Assembly (NCBI GenBank): GCA_025359685.1
Contig: JANYEY010000008.1
Span: 1 to 37,472, forward strand
DNA from: Sphingomonadaceae bacterium
GTDB lineage: Bacteria > Pseudomonadota > Alphaproteobacteria > Sphingomonadales > Sphingomonadaceae
Direction of reading: 5' to 3'
DNA length: 37,472 bases
Part shown: positions 1 through 7,531 of the stretch, in pieces
How positions within the stretch are numbered: the first letter of the stretch is position 1
How the letters are laid out: each line of letters starts with the position of its first letter
The notes under the pieces: model-generated
Seen by the model: only the letters and a program-made list of their open reading frames with translations
Database searches by the model: none
What the model was told of the DNA's origin: nothing
Program-made: the position numbers and the translations under genes

Positions 1-147
1 GACCTTGCGGGCAAGCACCGCCCAAGCCGGACTGAGCAGTCCGCCTGAACGCGCTGGGCGATGGGCAATCGGGAAGCGCTCTTCGCTGCGCAGTGCGGTC
101 ATGGCCGCGCATATGGGCCCCGGACCGGCCTTGTTCAAGCCCGCGAG
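1..147. other. 5' flank without a recognised gene
   Basis: No convincing coding region is seen. A plus-strand reading frame from position 1 ends at TGA (46-48) and could be the last 15 codons of a gene that starts before the window, but there is too little to tell. CGGACT-GAGC-AGTCCG (28-43) is a 6-bp hairpin over that stop and could be its terminator. Confidence 0.2.
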
Positions 148-456
148 TCAGTGCTGCGGGGCAGTTATTGCAGTCAAAACGCTATCGTTGATGGCACGAT
201 CGAATTCGCAACCGAATTCGAAGCTGTCCGCCCAGGCGACCCGCGCCGGAATTGCCTCGATCATCGGCAGCTTGAGGTAGATGTGATCGCCTTCCTGGAC
301 CAGGAATACGCCAGAAATCCGGGCCCCCAGCGTCGAGATGTCGCGGACGTGGACATTGGCGCGCCGCGATCCGCTGCGAAATTGCACTTCGGCTTCGAAC
401 GCGTAGCGATCGACCCGCCGGCCACCCGAAACCTTGAATTGCGGTAATTCCGACAT
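148..456 (-). CDS. PilZ-domain protein
   Basis: Small cytosolic protein of about 102 residues that looks like a stand-alone PilZ domain, a family that commonly binds cyclic di-GMP. The N-terminal part holds the arginine pair GGRRVDRYAF, followed by a beta-rich body with VHVRDISTLGARISG, which matches the PilZ pattern RxxxR...D/NxSxxG; D, S and G are all visible. The start at 456 (MSELPQF) was chosen because the domain begins shortly after it; the extension to 534 adds a non-conserved leader and no better ribosome site. It lies downstream of dacB on the same strand with a 117-bp gap, so it probably has its own promoter. A partner could be the GGDEF-EAL protein at 15816-18155, but that is inference. 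The target is unknown. Confidence 0.8.
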   Translation of the reverse strand: MSELPQFKVSGGRRVDRYAFEAEVQFRSGSRRANVHVRDISTLGARISGVFLVQEGDHIYLKLPMIEAIPARVAWADSFEFGCEFDRAINDSVLTAITAPQH

Positions 457-497
457 GAGGCGCGTCCAACCTGTTAGGCCGCAAGCGACATGCCACG

Positions 498-518
498 TCA
501 CCGGTAAAAACCCGGTGA
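498..518. other. short inverted repeat between dacB and the PilZ gene
   Basis: TCACCGG and CCGGTGA form a 7-bp perfect stem around the loop TAAAAAC. It lies downstream of the dacB stop and upstream of the PilZ start. There is no T-tract after it on the minus strand, so it is at best a weak terminator or a processing or binding site. Confidence 0.3.
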
Positions 519-573
519 ACGCGGCATTAGGCATTTTCGGTGGCGCCCCAGGAGCAGAGCAACACGACCGCCG

Positions 574-2118
574 TCAATTGCTTGCGGCGATGCCCAGCAG
601 CACGGCTTCCATCGCCGGGACCGCGGTTTGGCCGTCGGGCACATCATTGGCGAAGAACGCAAAGGTCAGCCGCTTGCCGCTCGCGGCGCGGAATGTTCCC
701 GAGATCGCGTTGGTGGCGTTGAGTGTGCCGGTCTTGGCGATGAGGTTGCCAGCGAGCGGAGTGCCGATGAAGCGGCGTTTGAGCGTACCATCCACTCCCG
801 CGATCGGCAGCGAGGCGTACCACGCCCGGCCCCAAGCTTGGCCCTCGATCCAGCGCAGTAACGCGACACCAGCGCGCGGCGAGACCCGGTTGTAGGTCGA
901 CATGCCCGAGCCATCGGAGAAATCGTAGCCTTCGCGGGGGATGCCGGCCTTGGTCAGTTGATCGCCGAGTGCGGCGGACGACCAATCGTTCGATCCTGTT
1001 CCGCGGATGTCGCCCACCCGCCGGAACAAGACTTGCGCGTGCAAATTCTGGCTGACCTTGTTGATCGTCACGACGTCGTCGGCGAGCGGCGACGGAGTCA
1101 GCGCCGCGAACTGCTGGTAGCCGAGTATAATCGGCGTGCCGAGCTTCCCGGGATCATGCACCTGATCCCAGCTCTGCGGCGCGCGGTGCTGCGACCGAAC
1201 CTTTCCGGTCACTTTCACCCCGCGCGCTTCGAGCATGCGGCGAAAGCTCCACGCGGCATAGTGCGCCGGATCGTCGATACCGACGCGTTCAATTCGGGGC
1301 GCCGCATCTTCTGCAATCGAGCCGTACAGTCGAAGCTCGGTACCGTTCACCCCGCGCTCGATGGCAAGAGTGGCCAAACTTCCGGGAGGTCCGGTGACGG
1401 CATCGTTGCGCAGGCTGAAATAAGGCGGCATCGCCACCGTTGGCGGCGCTCCGACCGGGCCCGGCGTGACCGTGACGGCAATCTGGTTTTCGTCGAGGTT
1501 GAGCGCCGAATTGGCGGTGCCGTCGTCGGTGCCGATGTTGTTCCAGCTCATGCCCGGCGACCAGCGCTGATCGGGCCAGAAGCTGTCATCGCCGATCACG
1601 TCGCGCACGCGGTTGGTTTTGCCCGCCACCGCATCGGCCAAGGTCGCGAGGCAATCAATCTTGCAGTCCGGCGCGCTCGACATTCGCGCATCGCCGCGCC
1701 CGGATAAGTACACGTCGAGCGGCGCCGACGGCAGGCGGTCGTCAGGATTCAGCCCAGGCAGTAAACCTCCGTGGTCACCGAACCGCTCGAGTTCTCTGCT
1801 GGTCACCAGCGAGACCCGCGTCCCCGCGGCGATGTCCGCCCGATCCATCCCCGGCAGCAGCGCATAGGCCGCTGCCGTGGTGAACAGCTTGGTGTTCGAC
1901 GCCGGCATGAAGCGCTGATCGGGGTTGACCGAGACGATGACTTTGCCAGCGTCGTCTACCACCAGCAGGCCGAACCGGGTGCCCTTTGGAGCCGCTGCCA
2001 ATATTGCTTCAGCCTGCGCCTGCGTGGTCGCGGGCGGAGTATCGGCATGCGCTGGCGAGACGCAGGCCAACAGCGTCGCCGCCATCAAACTCGAGCCCCT
2101 GCCCCGCATTCGCATCAT
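574..2118 (-). CDS. dacB: D-alanyl-D-alanine carboxypeptidase/endopeptidase (PBP4, peptidase S13)
   Basis: Periplasmic penicillin-binding protein that trims or cuts peptidoglycan cross-links. The 514-residue product has an N-terminal signal peptide ending near AHA-D (residues 24-26). It carries all three serine-transpeptidase motifs: SNTK (S74, K77), SQN (356-358) and KTG (462-464, followed by T). The stretch between motifs 1 and 2 is long, as expected for the inserted domains of the PBP4/S13 family. The start codon overlaps the stop of the upstream channel gene in an ATGA arrangement (2115-2118), so translation is probably coupled. The residues YNRVSP and LPIAGVDGTL near the end are typical of DacB. 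The product is recognised with high confidence; whether it acts mainly as endopeptidase or carboxypeptidase cannot be told from sequence. Confidence 0.95.
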   Translation of the reverse strand: MMRMRGRGSSLMAATLLACVSPAHADTPPATTQAQAEAILAAAPKGTRFGLLVVDDAGKVIVSVNPDQRFMPASNTKLFTTAAAYALLPGMDRADIAAGTRVSLVTSRELERFGDHGGLLPGLNPDDRLPSAPLDVYLSGRGDARMSSAPDCKIDCLATLADAVAGKTNRVRDVIGDDSFWPDQRWSPGMSWNNIGTDDGTANSALNLDENQIAVTVTPGPVGAPPTVAMPPYFSLRNDAVTGPPGSLATLAIERGVNGTELRLYGSIAEDAAPRIERVGIDDPAHYAAWSFRRMLEARGVKVTGKVRSQHRAPQSWDQVHDPGKLGTPIILGYQQFAALTPSPLADDVVTINKVSQNLHAQVLFRRVGDIRGTGSNDWSSAALGDQLTKAGIPREGYDFSDGSGMSTYNRVSPRAGVALLRWIEGQAWGRAWYASLPIAGVDGTLKRRFIGTPLAGNLIAKTGTLNATNAISGTFRAASGKRLTFAFFANDVPDGQTAVPAMEAVLLGIAASN

Positions 2119-3023
2119 CCCTCGATCACCTCATGGAACCGCCTGTAATCGATCGTGCGCATACCGGTTTCGTCGATGCTGATGATATCGGCGAATTTCG
2201 CGTTCCAGCGGATATCCTCGCAGGCATAGGCCCAGCGGCCGTGGACGATCTGGCCGCTTTCCTCATCGAACCCCGACAGCACCACGATAATCTCGGAATT
2301 GCCGACCTGCGCGTGATCGGCGACCCACGAGTATAGCGGACTGGTCTCGTCAATCGCGTGCATGACCGTCCAGCTCAGCGCGAACACCGGGTTGGCCTCG
2401 CGCACCAGCTTCAGGTCGCTGAACCGGCGCATGCGGGTATCGCCGACCATCGCGTCCTCGAGCACCGAGGCATGGACATTGGCCGAATAGATCAGGTTGT
2501 GGCGCTGATTGGCGGCGCGCAACATCAGCGTCGGCACCCCGTCGATTACGCGCACCACCAGCGTCTCGCTAAACAGGATGCGCCCGGATGGCCGTGAGAA
2601 CCGCGCGAAGACAATCCCCGTGGTCAGCGCGAAGAACAGAATGCCCAGCGTGATCTCGATCACCACCACGCAGTTGGCATAGGGCGAGACCGGGTAGACA
2701 TTGCCATAGCCGATGGTCGCCACAGTGTGCACGCTGAAGAAGAAGTCGCGCCAGTACAGCGGCACGTTTGCAGCATCGTGCGAGACCGAGAGGCCTGCCG
2801 GGTCAAGTCGGTAAAGGCCTGCGAAGGCGAAGTTGAATGACAGGAAACACGCCGCAAACAGCAGCCCGAGCCGCGGCCAGGTGAGCCGCATCAACTGGTG
2901 ATAGAGATCGGTCCAGAGCGCGCTGCGCATACCCAGTGGGCGGATCGGCAGCGGCCCGGCGCGCTTCATCGCGGTGGTCACGGCGGACCGTGCGAGGAGC
3001 GGGCTGGGGTTGGGCTTTGCCAT
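2115..3023 (-). CDS. inward-rectifier potassium channel (KirBac type)
   Basis: Two-transmembrane potassium channel of the prokaryotic Kir family, 302 residues. TM1 is at about 51-71. The pore helix and selectivity filter follow, with TIGYG at 103-107, and TM2 is at about 115-142. The C-terminal half is the beta-rich cytoplasmic Kir domain, with family-like stretches such as RAANQRHNLI and FALSWTVMHAIDETSPL. The protein should form a tetramer in the inner membrane. The stop overlaps the dacB start (ATGA), giving a two-gene coupled unit. The start at 3023 gives a long basic N-terminus; internal Met19 (2969) or Met32 are alternatives, as no strong ribosome site marks 3023. The link to a cell-wall enzyme is positional only. 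Confidence 0.93.
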   Translation of the reverse strand: MAKPNPSPLLARSAVTTAMKRAGPLPIRPLGMRSALWTDLYHQLMRLTWPRLGLLFAACFLSFNFAFAGLYRLDPAGLSVSHDAANVPLYWRDFFFSVHTVATIGYGNVYPVSPYANCVVVIEITLGILFFALTTGIVFARFSRPSGRILFSETLVVRVIDGVPTLMLRAANQRHNLIYSANVHASVLEDAMVGDTRMRRFSDLKLVREANPVFALSWTVMHAIDETSPLYSWVADHAQVGNSEIIVVLSGFDEESGQIVHGRWAYACEDIRWNAKFADIISIDETGMRTIDYRRFHEVIEG

Positions 3024-3054
3024 ACGCGGTACCTAGCCCGCTTATGGCGGACAT

Positions 3055-3090
3055 GGAAAGGGGCCGGTACCGCAGCACCGACCCCTTTCC
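3055..3090 (-). terminator. strong hairpin downstream of TonB receptor 1
   Basis: GGAAAGGGG (3055-3063) pairs perfectly with CCCCTTTCC (3082-3090). After one mismatch the stem continues with CGGT/ACCG around the loop ACCGCAGC. It lies 27 bp past the receptor stop, in the 93-bp gap before the channel gene. No T-run follows on the minus strand, so terminator function is likely but not certain; partial read-through into the channel-dacB pair is possible. Confidence 0.5.
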
Positions 3091-3116
3091 TCATGCGACT
3101 AATTCTTCGCCGAGCT

Positions 3117-5906
3117 TTAGAACTTGGTGCGCAGCGTCACGCCGTAAGTGCGCGGTTCGGCAAGGAACTGCGAGAACAGCTGCCGTCCGCCCGGATAGGC
3201 CGGGAAGGTAAAGGGCGCGGAACCGGTGCCAGCCTGGAACGGCGTACTGAACGCGACCTGCGCATAGTCCTGATTGAAGATGTTCTGGCCCCAGAATTCC
3301 AGCGCCCACTTGTCGTCCGGACCGCGCACGCCAAGCCGGGCGTTGACGAGTGCAAATCCATCCTGCGCCTTTTGCGGGAACAGATCGGAGCCGGTGTTGT
3401 AGTCGCTCGACATGCGCGAATCGACGTAGACCAGCCCGGTCCAGCCGCTGCTGCCCAGGCTTGGGGTCCAGGCCATCGAGCTGGTGACCACCCATTCCGG
3501 TGCGTTCGACACCCGCTTGCCCGGAAGCAAGCGCAGCGCCGAAGATAGCGGTGCACCCGACGAATTGCCGACCAGATTGCCGCGGTAATAGGTATCAGTA
3601 TAAGTCACGCCGGCAGTTACGTGGAAGTTGCGCGCCGGATTGAAGCCAGCTTCGACTTCGAACCCTTCGGCGCGGACGCCCCAGCCGGTCCGGCCCGTTG
3701 CGCAGGCACCAGTGGTATCACTGGCATCCTGATCGAGGAAGTTCAGGCTATCCTTGCAGCCGTTGATGTTCTGCACCAGGAACACCGTGCCGTTGAAGGT
3801 GTTGAGCTGGAAATTGCTGAAGTCCGAGCGGAACACAGTCATGTTCAAGTTGAACTTGCCCTGCTGCCACTTGAACCCGATCTCATAGCTGTTGACCAGT
3901 TCGGGATCGAACTTGAGCTTGCTGGTCAATGCCTGCGCCCCGCCGACGGTCGACGAGAATGGGAAAATCGGGCTCTTCAACGCCGAACGATCGAGGTTGA
4001 ACCCGCCCGCCTTGTAACCGCGCGAGAAGCTCGCATAGGTCATGAAGTCTTCAGTCGGCCGCCACGACAGGATCGCGGTCCCGGTGAACTTGTTCTCGCT
4101 GCGGGTGTCCTTGATCGAAACCCCGTTGAGTTCGGCGGTCGAGTTGCCCTGGCAGGCCAGCCCGATCAGCGCGCCGGCCAATGCCCGGGCGGTCGCGCTT
4201 TGCGTGGCAGTGCCGGCGGTCGTGGTCGTCAGGTCATCGAGCACCAGGCCCTGGATCGCCGGGCAGGCTACGTTGTTGTTGCCGAAGGTGGAGTTAAAGT
4301 CTTTCTTGTCGGTCGTCCAGCGCACGCCGAAGGTGAAATCGAGCTTGCTGGTCAGGTGCACGATGTTGTGTGTGAACAGCGCGAAGTTCTTGTCGTGCTG
4401 GTAATAGGTGTCGAGCGTCGAGCCGACATTGGCCATTCCCTCAAGCTGGCTGAAGGCGGAGACGATGTCCGGACCTGACAACCCGGTGGCGCCTGCAATC
4501 GTATTACGACCCACGCCCAGAAGGTTGTTTATCCCTTGCGCGACGCAGCCTTGCTGCGAAGGATCGTAAAGCCCCGCAAGGCCGCCGCCCGAGATGATCC
4601 GGCAAGTGGCAAAGCGGCCGTACTGGCTGCCGAACTTGAGATTGTCAGTCACCGTCAGGCGTTCGTCGGCGAAGAACCCGCCGACCAGCCAGTCAAGCTT
4701 GCCGCCCAGCGCCTGCCCGTTGAAGCGAACCTCTTGGGTGAAGGTGTTGAAGCGGCGGAACGAGCTGCCGTCAGGCGTGCGGTAAAGGATATCGACCGCG
4801 CTGTAGTCCGTGTCGGAACCCTGCCCCGACTTATACGAACGGTATGCCGTGATCGAGGTCATCTTGACGTTGCCGAGATCGTAATTGATCTCGCCCGAGA
4901 AGCCGTAATCCTTGGTCGTGCCCTGGAAACTGCGGCCCGGCGAGACATAGATGTTCCGGTCATAATGCGGATTGAACCCGGCGATCGGCTGGCCAAGGTC
5001 ACGCAACACGTTGACGATGTTGTTGCCGTTGGTCTGCAGCGGCGAAAGCGGGCTGGACAGGTTGTTCAGGTCGCCGATGAACGGATTGACTGAACGATCG
5101 ATATAGATCGCGCCGCAGCATCGTTCATCACGGTGCGTGTAATCGGCGATCAGGCGGATCGACAAGTCGCTGGTCGGTTCGAACAGCAACTGGCCGCGTA
5201 CGAAGTAGCGATTGCGGTTGTTGACGTCGATGTTGTTGGTCGCGTCGTGCAGGAACCCGTCGCGCTTGACGTAGACCCCATCGATCCGCGCCGCGAGGTT
5301 CGACGAAATCGGACCGGTGATCGAACCGCCCAGGCGGAGAAAATCATAGTTGCCGTAAGTCGCTTCAGCGGTACCGCCGAAGTTGAACGAAGGCTTCTTC
5401 GAATAGATGCTGATCAGCCCGGCGGTGCTGTTGCGCCCGCCGAGCGTGCCCTGGGGGCCGCGCTGGACTTCGATCCGGTCAATCTCGCCCAGTTCGTTAA
5501 GGCCGATGCCCGAACGCGAACGATAGACCCCGTCGATGAACACCGGGACCGAACTTTCGAGGCCGGGATTATCACCCACCGTGCCGATGCCGCGAATACG
5601 GGCCGAGCCATTGGCTTCGCTGCCGGTCGAGGACACCAGCAGCGACGGCGCGAGCTGATTGAGCTGGCGAATGTCATTCGCGCCGCTGTTCTTGAGGCTT
5701 TCAGCGTTGACTGCCGAGATCGCGACCGGAACGTCGGCCAGCTGCTGGGCGCGGCCCTGCGCGGTCACGACGATCTCGTTCTGATCGGTTGATTCCGCTG
5801 CGGCGCCGTCAGCTTTGCTATCGGCCGGCGCGGTCTGTGCCATGGCTGCGGCCGGTAGAAGCGCGATCAGTGAAGCGCCCGCGGCCCAAACTAGAGTCTT
5901 CCTCAT
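3117..5906 (-). CDS. TonB-dependent outer-membrane receptor 1
   Basis: Outer-membrane gated beta-barrel for uptake of an unidentified ligand, 929 residues. A signal peptide ends at AMA-Q (about residue 23). A TonB-box-like stretch NEIVVTAQ follows. The plug domain runs to roughly residue 170 and includes the segments VPVFIDGVYRSR, IDRIEVQRGPQGTLGGRNST and ISIYSKKP. The barrel ends with the aromatic-terminated strand YGVTLRTKF, as outer-membrane proteins need for assembly. GGGAGAAGG just before the ATG supports the start at 5906. Several predicted extracellular loops carry cysteines (RDERCCG; ATCRI...GCVAQ; GCKDS...GACATG), suggesting disulfides. No ligand-specific partner gene lies next to it: the neighbours are a potassium channel gene and the divergent purC. 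The substrate cannot be assigned. Confidence 0.93.
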   Translation of the reverse strand: MRKTLVWAAGASLIALLPAAAMAQTAPADSKADGAAAESTDQNEIVVTAQGRAQQLADVPVAISAVNAESLKNSGANDIRQLNQLAPSLLVSSTGSEANGSARIRGIGTVGDNPGLESSVPVFIDGVYRSRSGIGLNELGEIDRIEVQRGPQGTLGGRNSTAGLISIYSKKPSFNFGGTAEATYGNYDFLRLGGSITGPISSNLAARIDGVYVKRDGFLHDATNNIDVNNRNRYFVRGQLLFEPTSDLSIRLIADYTHRDERCCGAIYIDRSVNPFIGDLNNLSSPLSPLQTNGNNIVNVLRDLGQPIAGFNPHYDRNIYVSPGRSFQGTTKDYGFSGEINYDLGNVKMTSITAYRSYKSGQGSDTDYSAVDILYRTPDGSSFRRFNTFTQEVRFNGQALGGKLDWLVGGFFADERLTVTDNLKFGSQYGRFATCRIISGGGLAGLYDPSQQGCVAQGINNLLGVGRNTIAGATGLSGPDIVSAFSQLEGMANVGSTLDTYYQHDKNFALFTHNIVHLTSKLDFTFGVRWTTDKKDFNSTFGNNNVACPAIQGLVLDDLTTTTAGTATQSATARALAGALIGLACQGNSTAELNGVSIKDTRSENKFTGTAILSWRPTEDFMTYASFSRGYKAGGFNLDRSALKSPIFPFSSTVGGAQALTSKLKFDPELVNSYEIGFKWQQGKFNLNMTVFRSDFSNFQLNTFNGTVFLVQNINGCKDSLNFLDQDASDTTGACATGRTGWGVRAEGFEVEAGFNPARNFHVTAGVTYTDTYYRGNLVGNSSGAPLSSALRLLPGKRVSNAPEWVVTSSMAWTPSLGSSGWTGLVYVDSRMSSDYNTGSDLFPQKAQDGFALVNARLGVRGPDDKWALEFWGQNIFNQDYAQVAFSTPFQAGTGSAPFTFPAYPGGRQLFSQFLAEPRTYGVTLRTKF

Positions 5907-6012
5907 TACCTTCTCCCTCGTGTCGCCGAAACTTCGTTGCGTTTCCGGCTCTTACTGCGACCGATTTGATTCGTCGCGTTGTGTTACATATTGGATTTTC
6001 CGGAGCCCACGT

Positions 6013-6130
6013 CAAACGGCTTGTTGTGGCCTTCGCACACGTTGCGCGGGGTGGCCGTTTGCCGTATGAGCCCACTTCTGCCCCGGCTGCCTTGCCAAAC
6101 CGCAATGCACGCACCGGGGCTTGCCTTTTT
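6013..6130 (+). promoter_or_regulatory. structured leader of purC with terminator-like hairpin and T-tract
   Basis: Two hairpins lie in tandem in the 244-bp divergent gap before purC. The first pairs CAAACGGC (6013-6020) with GCCGTTTG (6054-6061). The second pairs GCCCCGG (6080-6086) with CCGGGGC (6114-6120), continues after a bulged C with TGC/GCA (6088-6090 with 6111-6113), and has an inner TTGC/GCAA pair. It is followed at once by TTGCCTTTTT (6121-6130). No plus-strand gene ends upstream, so this is either an attenuator of purC or the end of a small RNA. The purC ribosome site AAGGA follows at 6139-6143. Confidence 0.5.
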
Positions 6131-6150
6131 GCTGCTCCAAGGAACTGCCC

Positions 6151-6933
6151 ATGTCCCGTCGCCGCCAGATCTACGAAGGCAAGGCCAAGATCCTTTATGA
6201 GGGTCCCGAACCGGGCACGATCATCCAGTATTTCAAGGACGATGCCACCGCGTTCAACGCCCAGAAAAAGGGCACGATCAACGGCAAGGGCGTGATCAAC
6301 AACCGCATCAGCGAGTATGTCTTCACCCGGCTCAGCCACATCGGCATCCCGACCCACTTCATCAAGCGGCTCAACATGCGCGAGCAGCTGATCCGCCAAG
6401 TTGAAATCGTCCCGATCGAAGTGGTTGTGCGTAACGTCGCGGCGGGCTCGATCAGCACGCGGCTCGGCATCCCCGAAGGTGAGCCACTGCCGCACACCCT
6501 GATCGAATACTACTTCAAGGACGACGCGCTGAACGATCCGATGATCGCCGAAGAGCATATCGCCTGCTTCGGCTGGGCCAGTAACGAGGAGATGCAGGAC
6601 ATCTCGGCGATGGCGATCCGGATCAACGATTTCCTGTGCGGGATGTTTGCCGCGATCAACATCCGCCTGGTCGATTTCAAGCTCGAATTCGGGCGGCTGT
6701 GGGACGGCGATTACAGCCGCATCATCCTGGCTGACGAGATCAGCCCTGATGGCTGCCGCTTGTGGGACATGACCACCGGCGAAAAGCTCGACAAGGACCG
6801 TTTCCGCCGGGACCTCGGCGGTGAGGAAGAGGCTTATCAGGAAGTCGCTCGGCGGCTCGGCTTGCTTGAAAACGACGGCGGCCCGAGCGAAGTGTTCGAC
6901 CTCAGTGCGCACCGGAAACTGCGGGGCAAGTAA
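6151..6933 (+). CDS. purC: phosphoribosylaminoimidazole-succinocarboxamide synthase (SAICAR synthetase)
   Basis: Cytosolic ATP-dependent enzyme of de novo purine synthesis that joins CAIR and aspartate to give SAICAR. At 260 residues it has the usual length of the single-domain bacterial enzyme. Family motifs visible in order: [11 protein letters not shown] near the N-terminus, FNAQKKG, the signature around [11 protein letters not shown], then [10 protein letters not shown] and [15 protein letters not shown]. The ATG at 6151 is preceded by AAGGA at suitable spacing; an in-frame TTG at 6121 lies inside the leader T-tract and is rejected. The DUF924 gene starts 3 bp after its stop, so the two form an operon. 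A terminator-like hairpin upstream suggests control in the leader. Confidence 0.97.
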   Translation: MSRRRQIYEGKAKILYEGPEPGTIIQYFKDDATAFNAQKKGTINGKGVINNRISEYVFTRLSHIGIPTHFIKRLNMREQLIRQVEIVPIEVVVRNVAAGSISTRLGIPEGEPLPHTLIEYYFKDDALNDPMIAEEHIACFGWASNEEMQDISAMAIRINDFLCGMFAAINIRLVDFKLEFGRLWDGDYSRIILADEISPDGCRLWDMTTGEKLDKDRFRRDLGGEEEAYQEVARRLGLLENDGGPSEVFDLSAHRKLRGK

Positions 6934-6936
6934 TCC

Positions 6937-7491
6937 GTGGCTGAGCTGGCCCCGGCAGACGTGATCGCCTTCTGGCGCGCCGCTGGCCTGCCGCGGTGGT
7001 ACGCCAAGGACGACCAGTTCGACTCGGACATCCGTGATAAGTATTCGGCATTGCACCACGCTGCGGCGCGCGGCGACCTCTCGAGCTGGTCCAGCAACTG
7101 GCAAGGCGCGCTGGCTCTGCTCATCCTGCTCGACCAATTCCCGCGCAACATGTTCCGTGGCTCGGCCCACGCCTTTGCGACTGACCCGCTGGCCCGCTCG
7201 TTAAGCGCGGCGGCATTGGCCGCGGGGTTCGATCAGGCATGCCCGGCAGACCTCAGAGTGTTCTTCTACATGCCGCTGGAGCACAGCGAACTGCTGGCTG
7301 ATCAGGAACACTGCGTTGCCCTGTGCGCAGCGCTTGACGCCGCATCGGGCAGGGAATGGGCCAAGTGGGCTGGGCTCCACCGCGATATCATCGCCCGCTT
7401 CGGCCGCTTCCCCCATCGCAACGCCGAACTGGGGCGCAGTTCGACGCCGGAAGAAGCCGAGTTCCTCGCGAGTGGCGGGTTCAGCGGCTGA
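6937..7491 (+). CDS. DUF924 family protein
   Basis: Helical cytosolic protein of 184 residues belonging to the DUF924 (YbgI-unrelated, TPR-like fold) family, whose biochemical role is unknown. Typical family segments are present: LDQFPRNMFRG (65-75), YMPLEHSE (111-118) and a C-terminal RFGRFPHRNAELGR. It starts with GTG only 3 bp after purC. The start is fixed by the position of the first family motif (DVIAFW), and no ATG is available nearby. Being tied to purC may reflect convenience of transcription rather than a purine role. Confidence 0.85.
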   Translation: MAELAPADVIAFWRAAGLPRWYAKDDQFDSDIRDKYSALHHAAARGDLSSWSSNWQGALALLILLDQFPRNMFRGSAHAFATDPLARSLSAAALAAGFDQACPADLRVFFYMPLEHSELLADQEHCVALCAALDAASGREWAKWAGLHRDIIARFGRFPHRNAELGRSSTPEEAEFLASGGFSG

Positions 7492-7531
7492 GGCGCTTGC
7501 CCGTGGCCGCACAATCGGCCACCAAGCGGAT

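Noticed and set aside
6013..6130. 6S RNA next to a purine gene
   Set aside because: The region folds as two separate hairpins, not one long stem with a central bubble, so it does not fit 6S RNA.
5818..7170. 450-codon open frame on the minus strand
   Set aside because: It is antisense to purC, which is certain, and its translation is rich in Arg, Asp and Val as typical for shadow frames.
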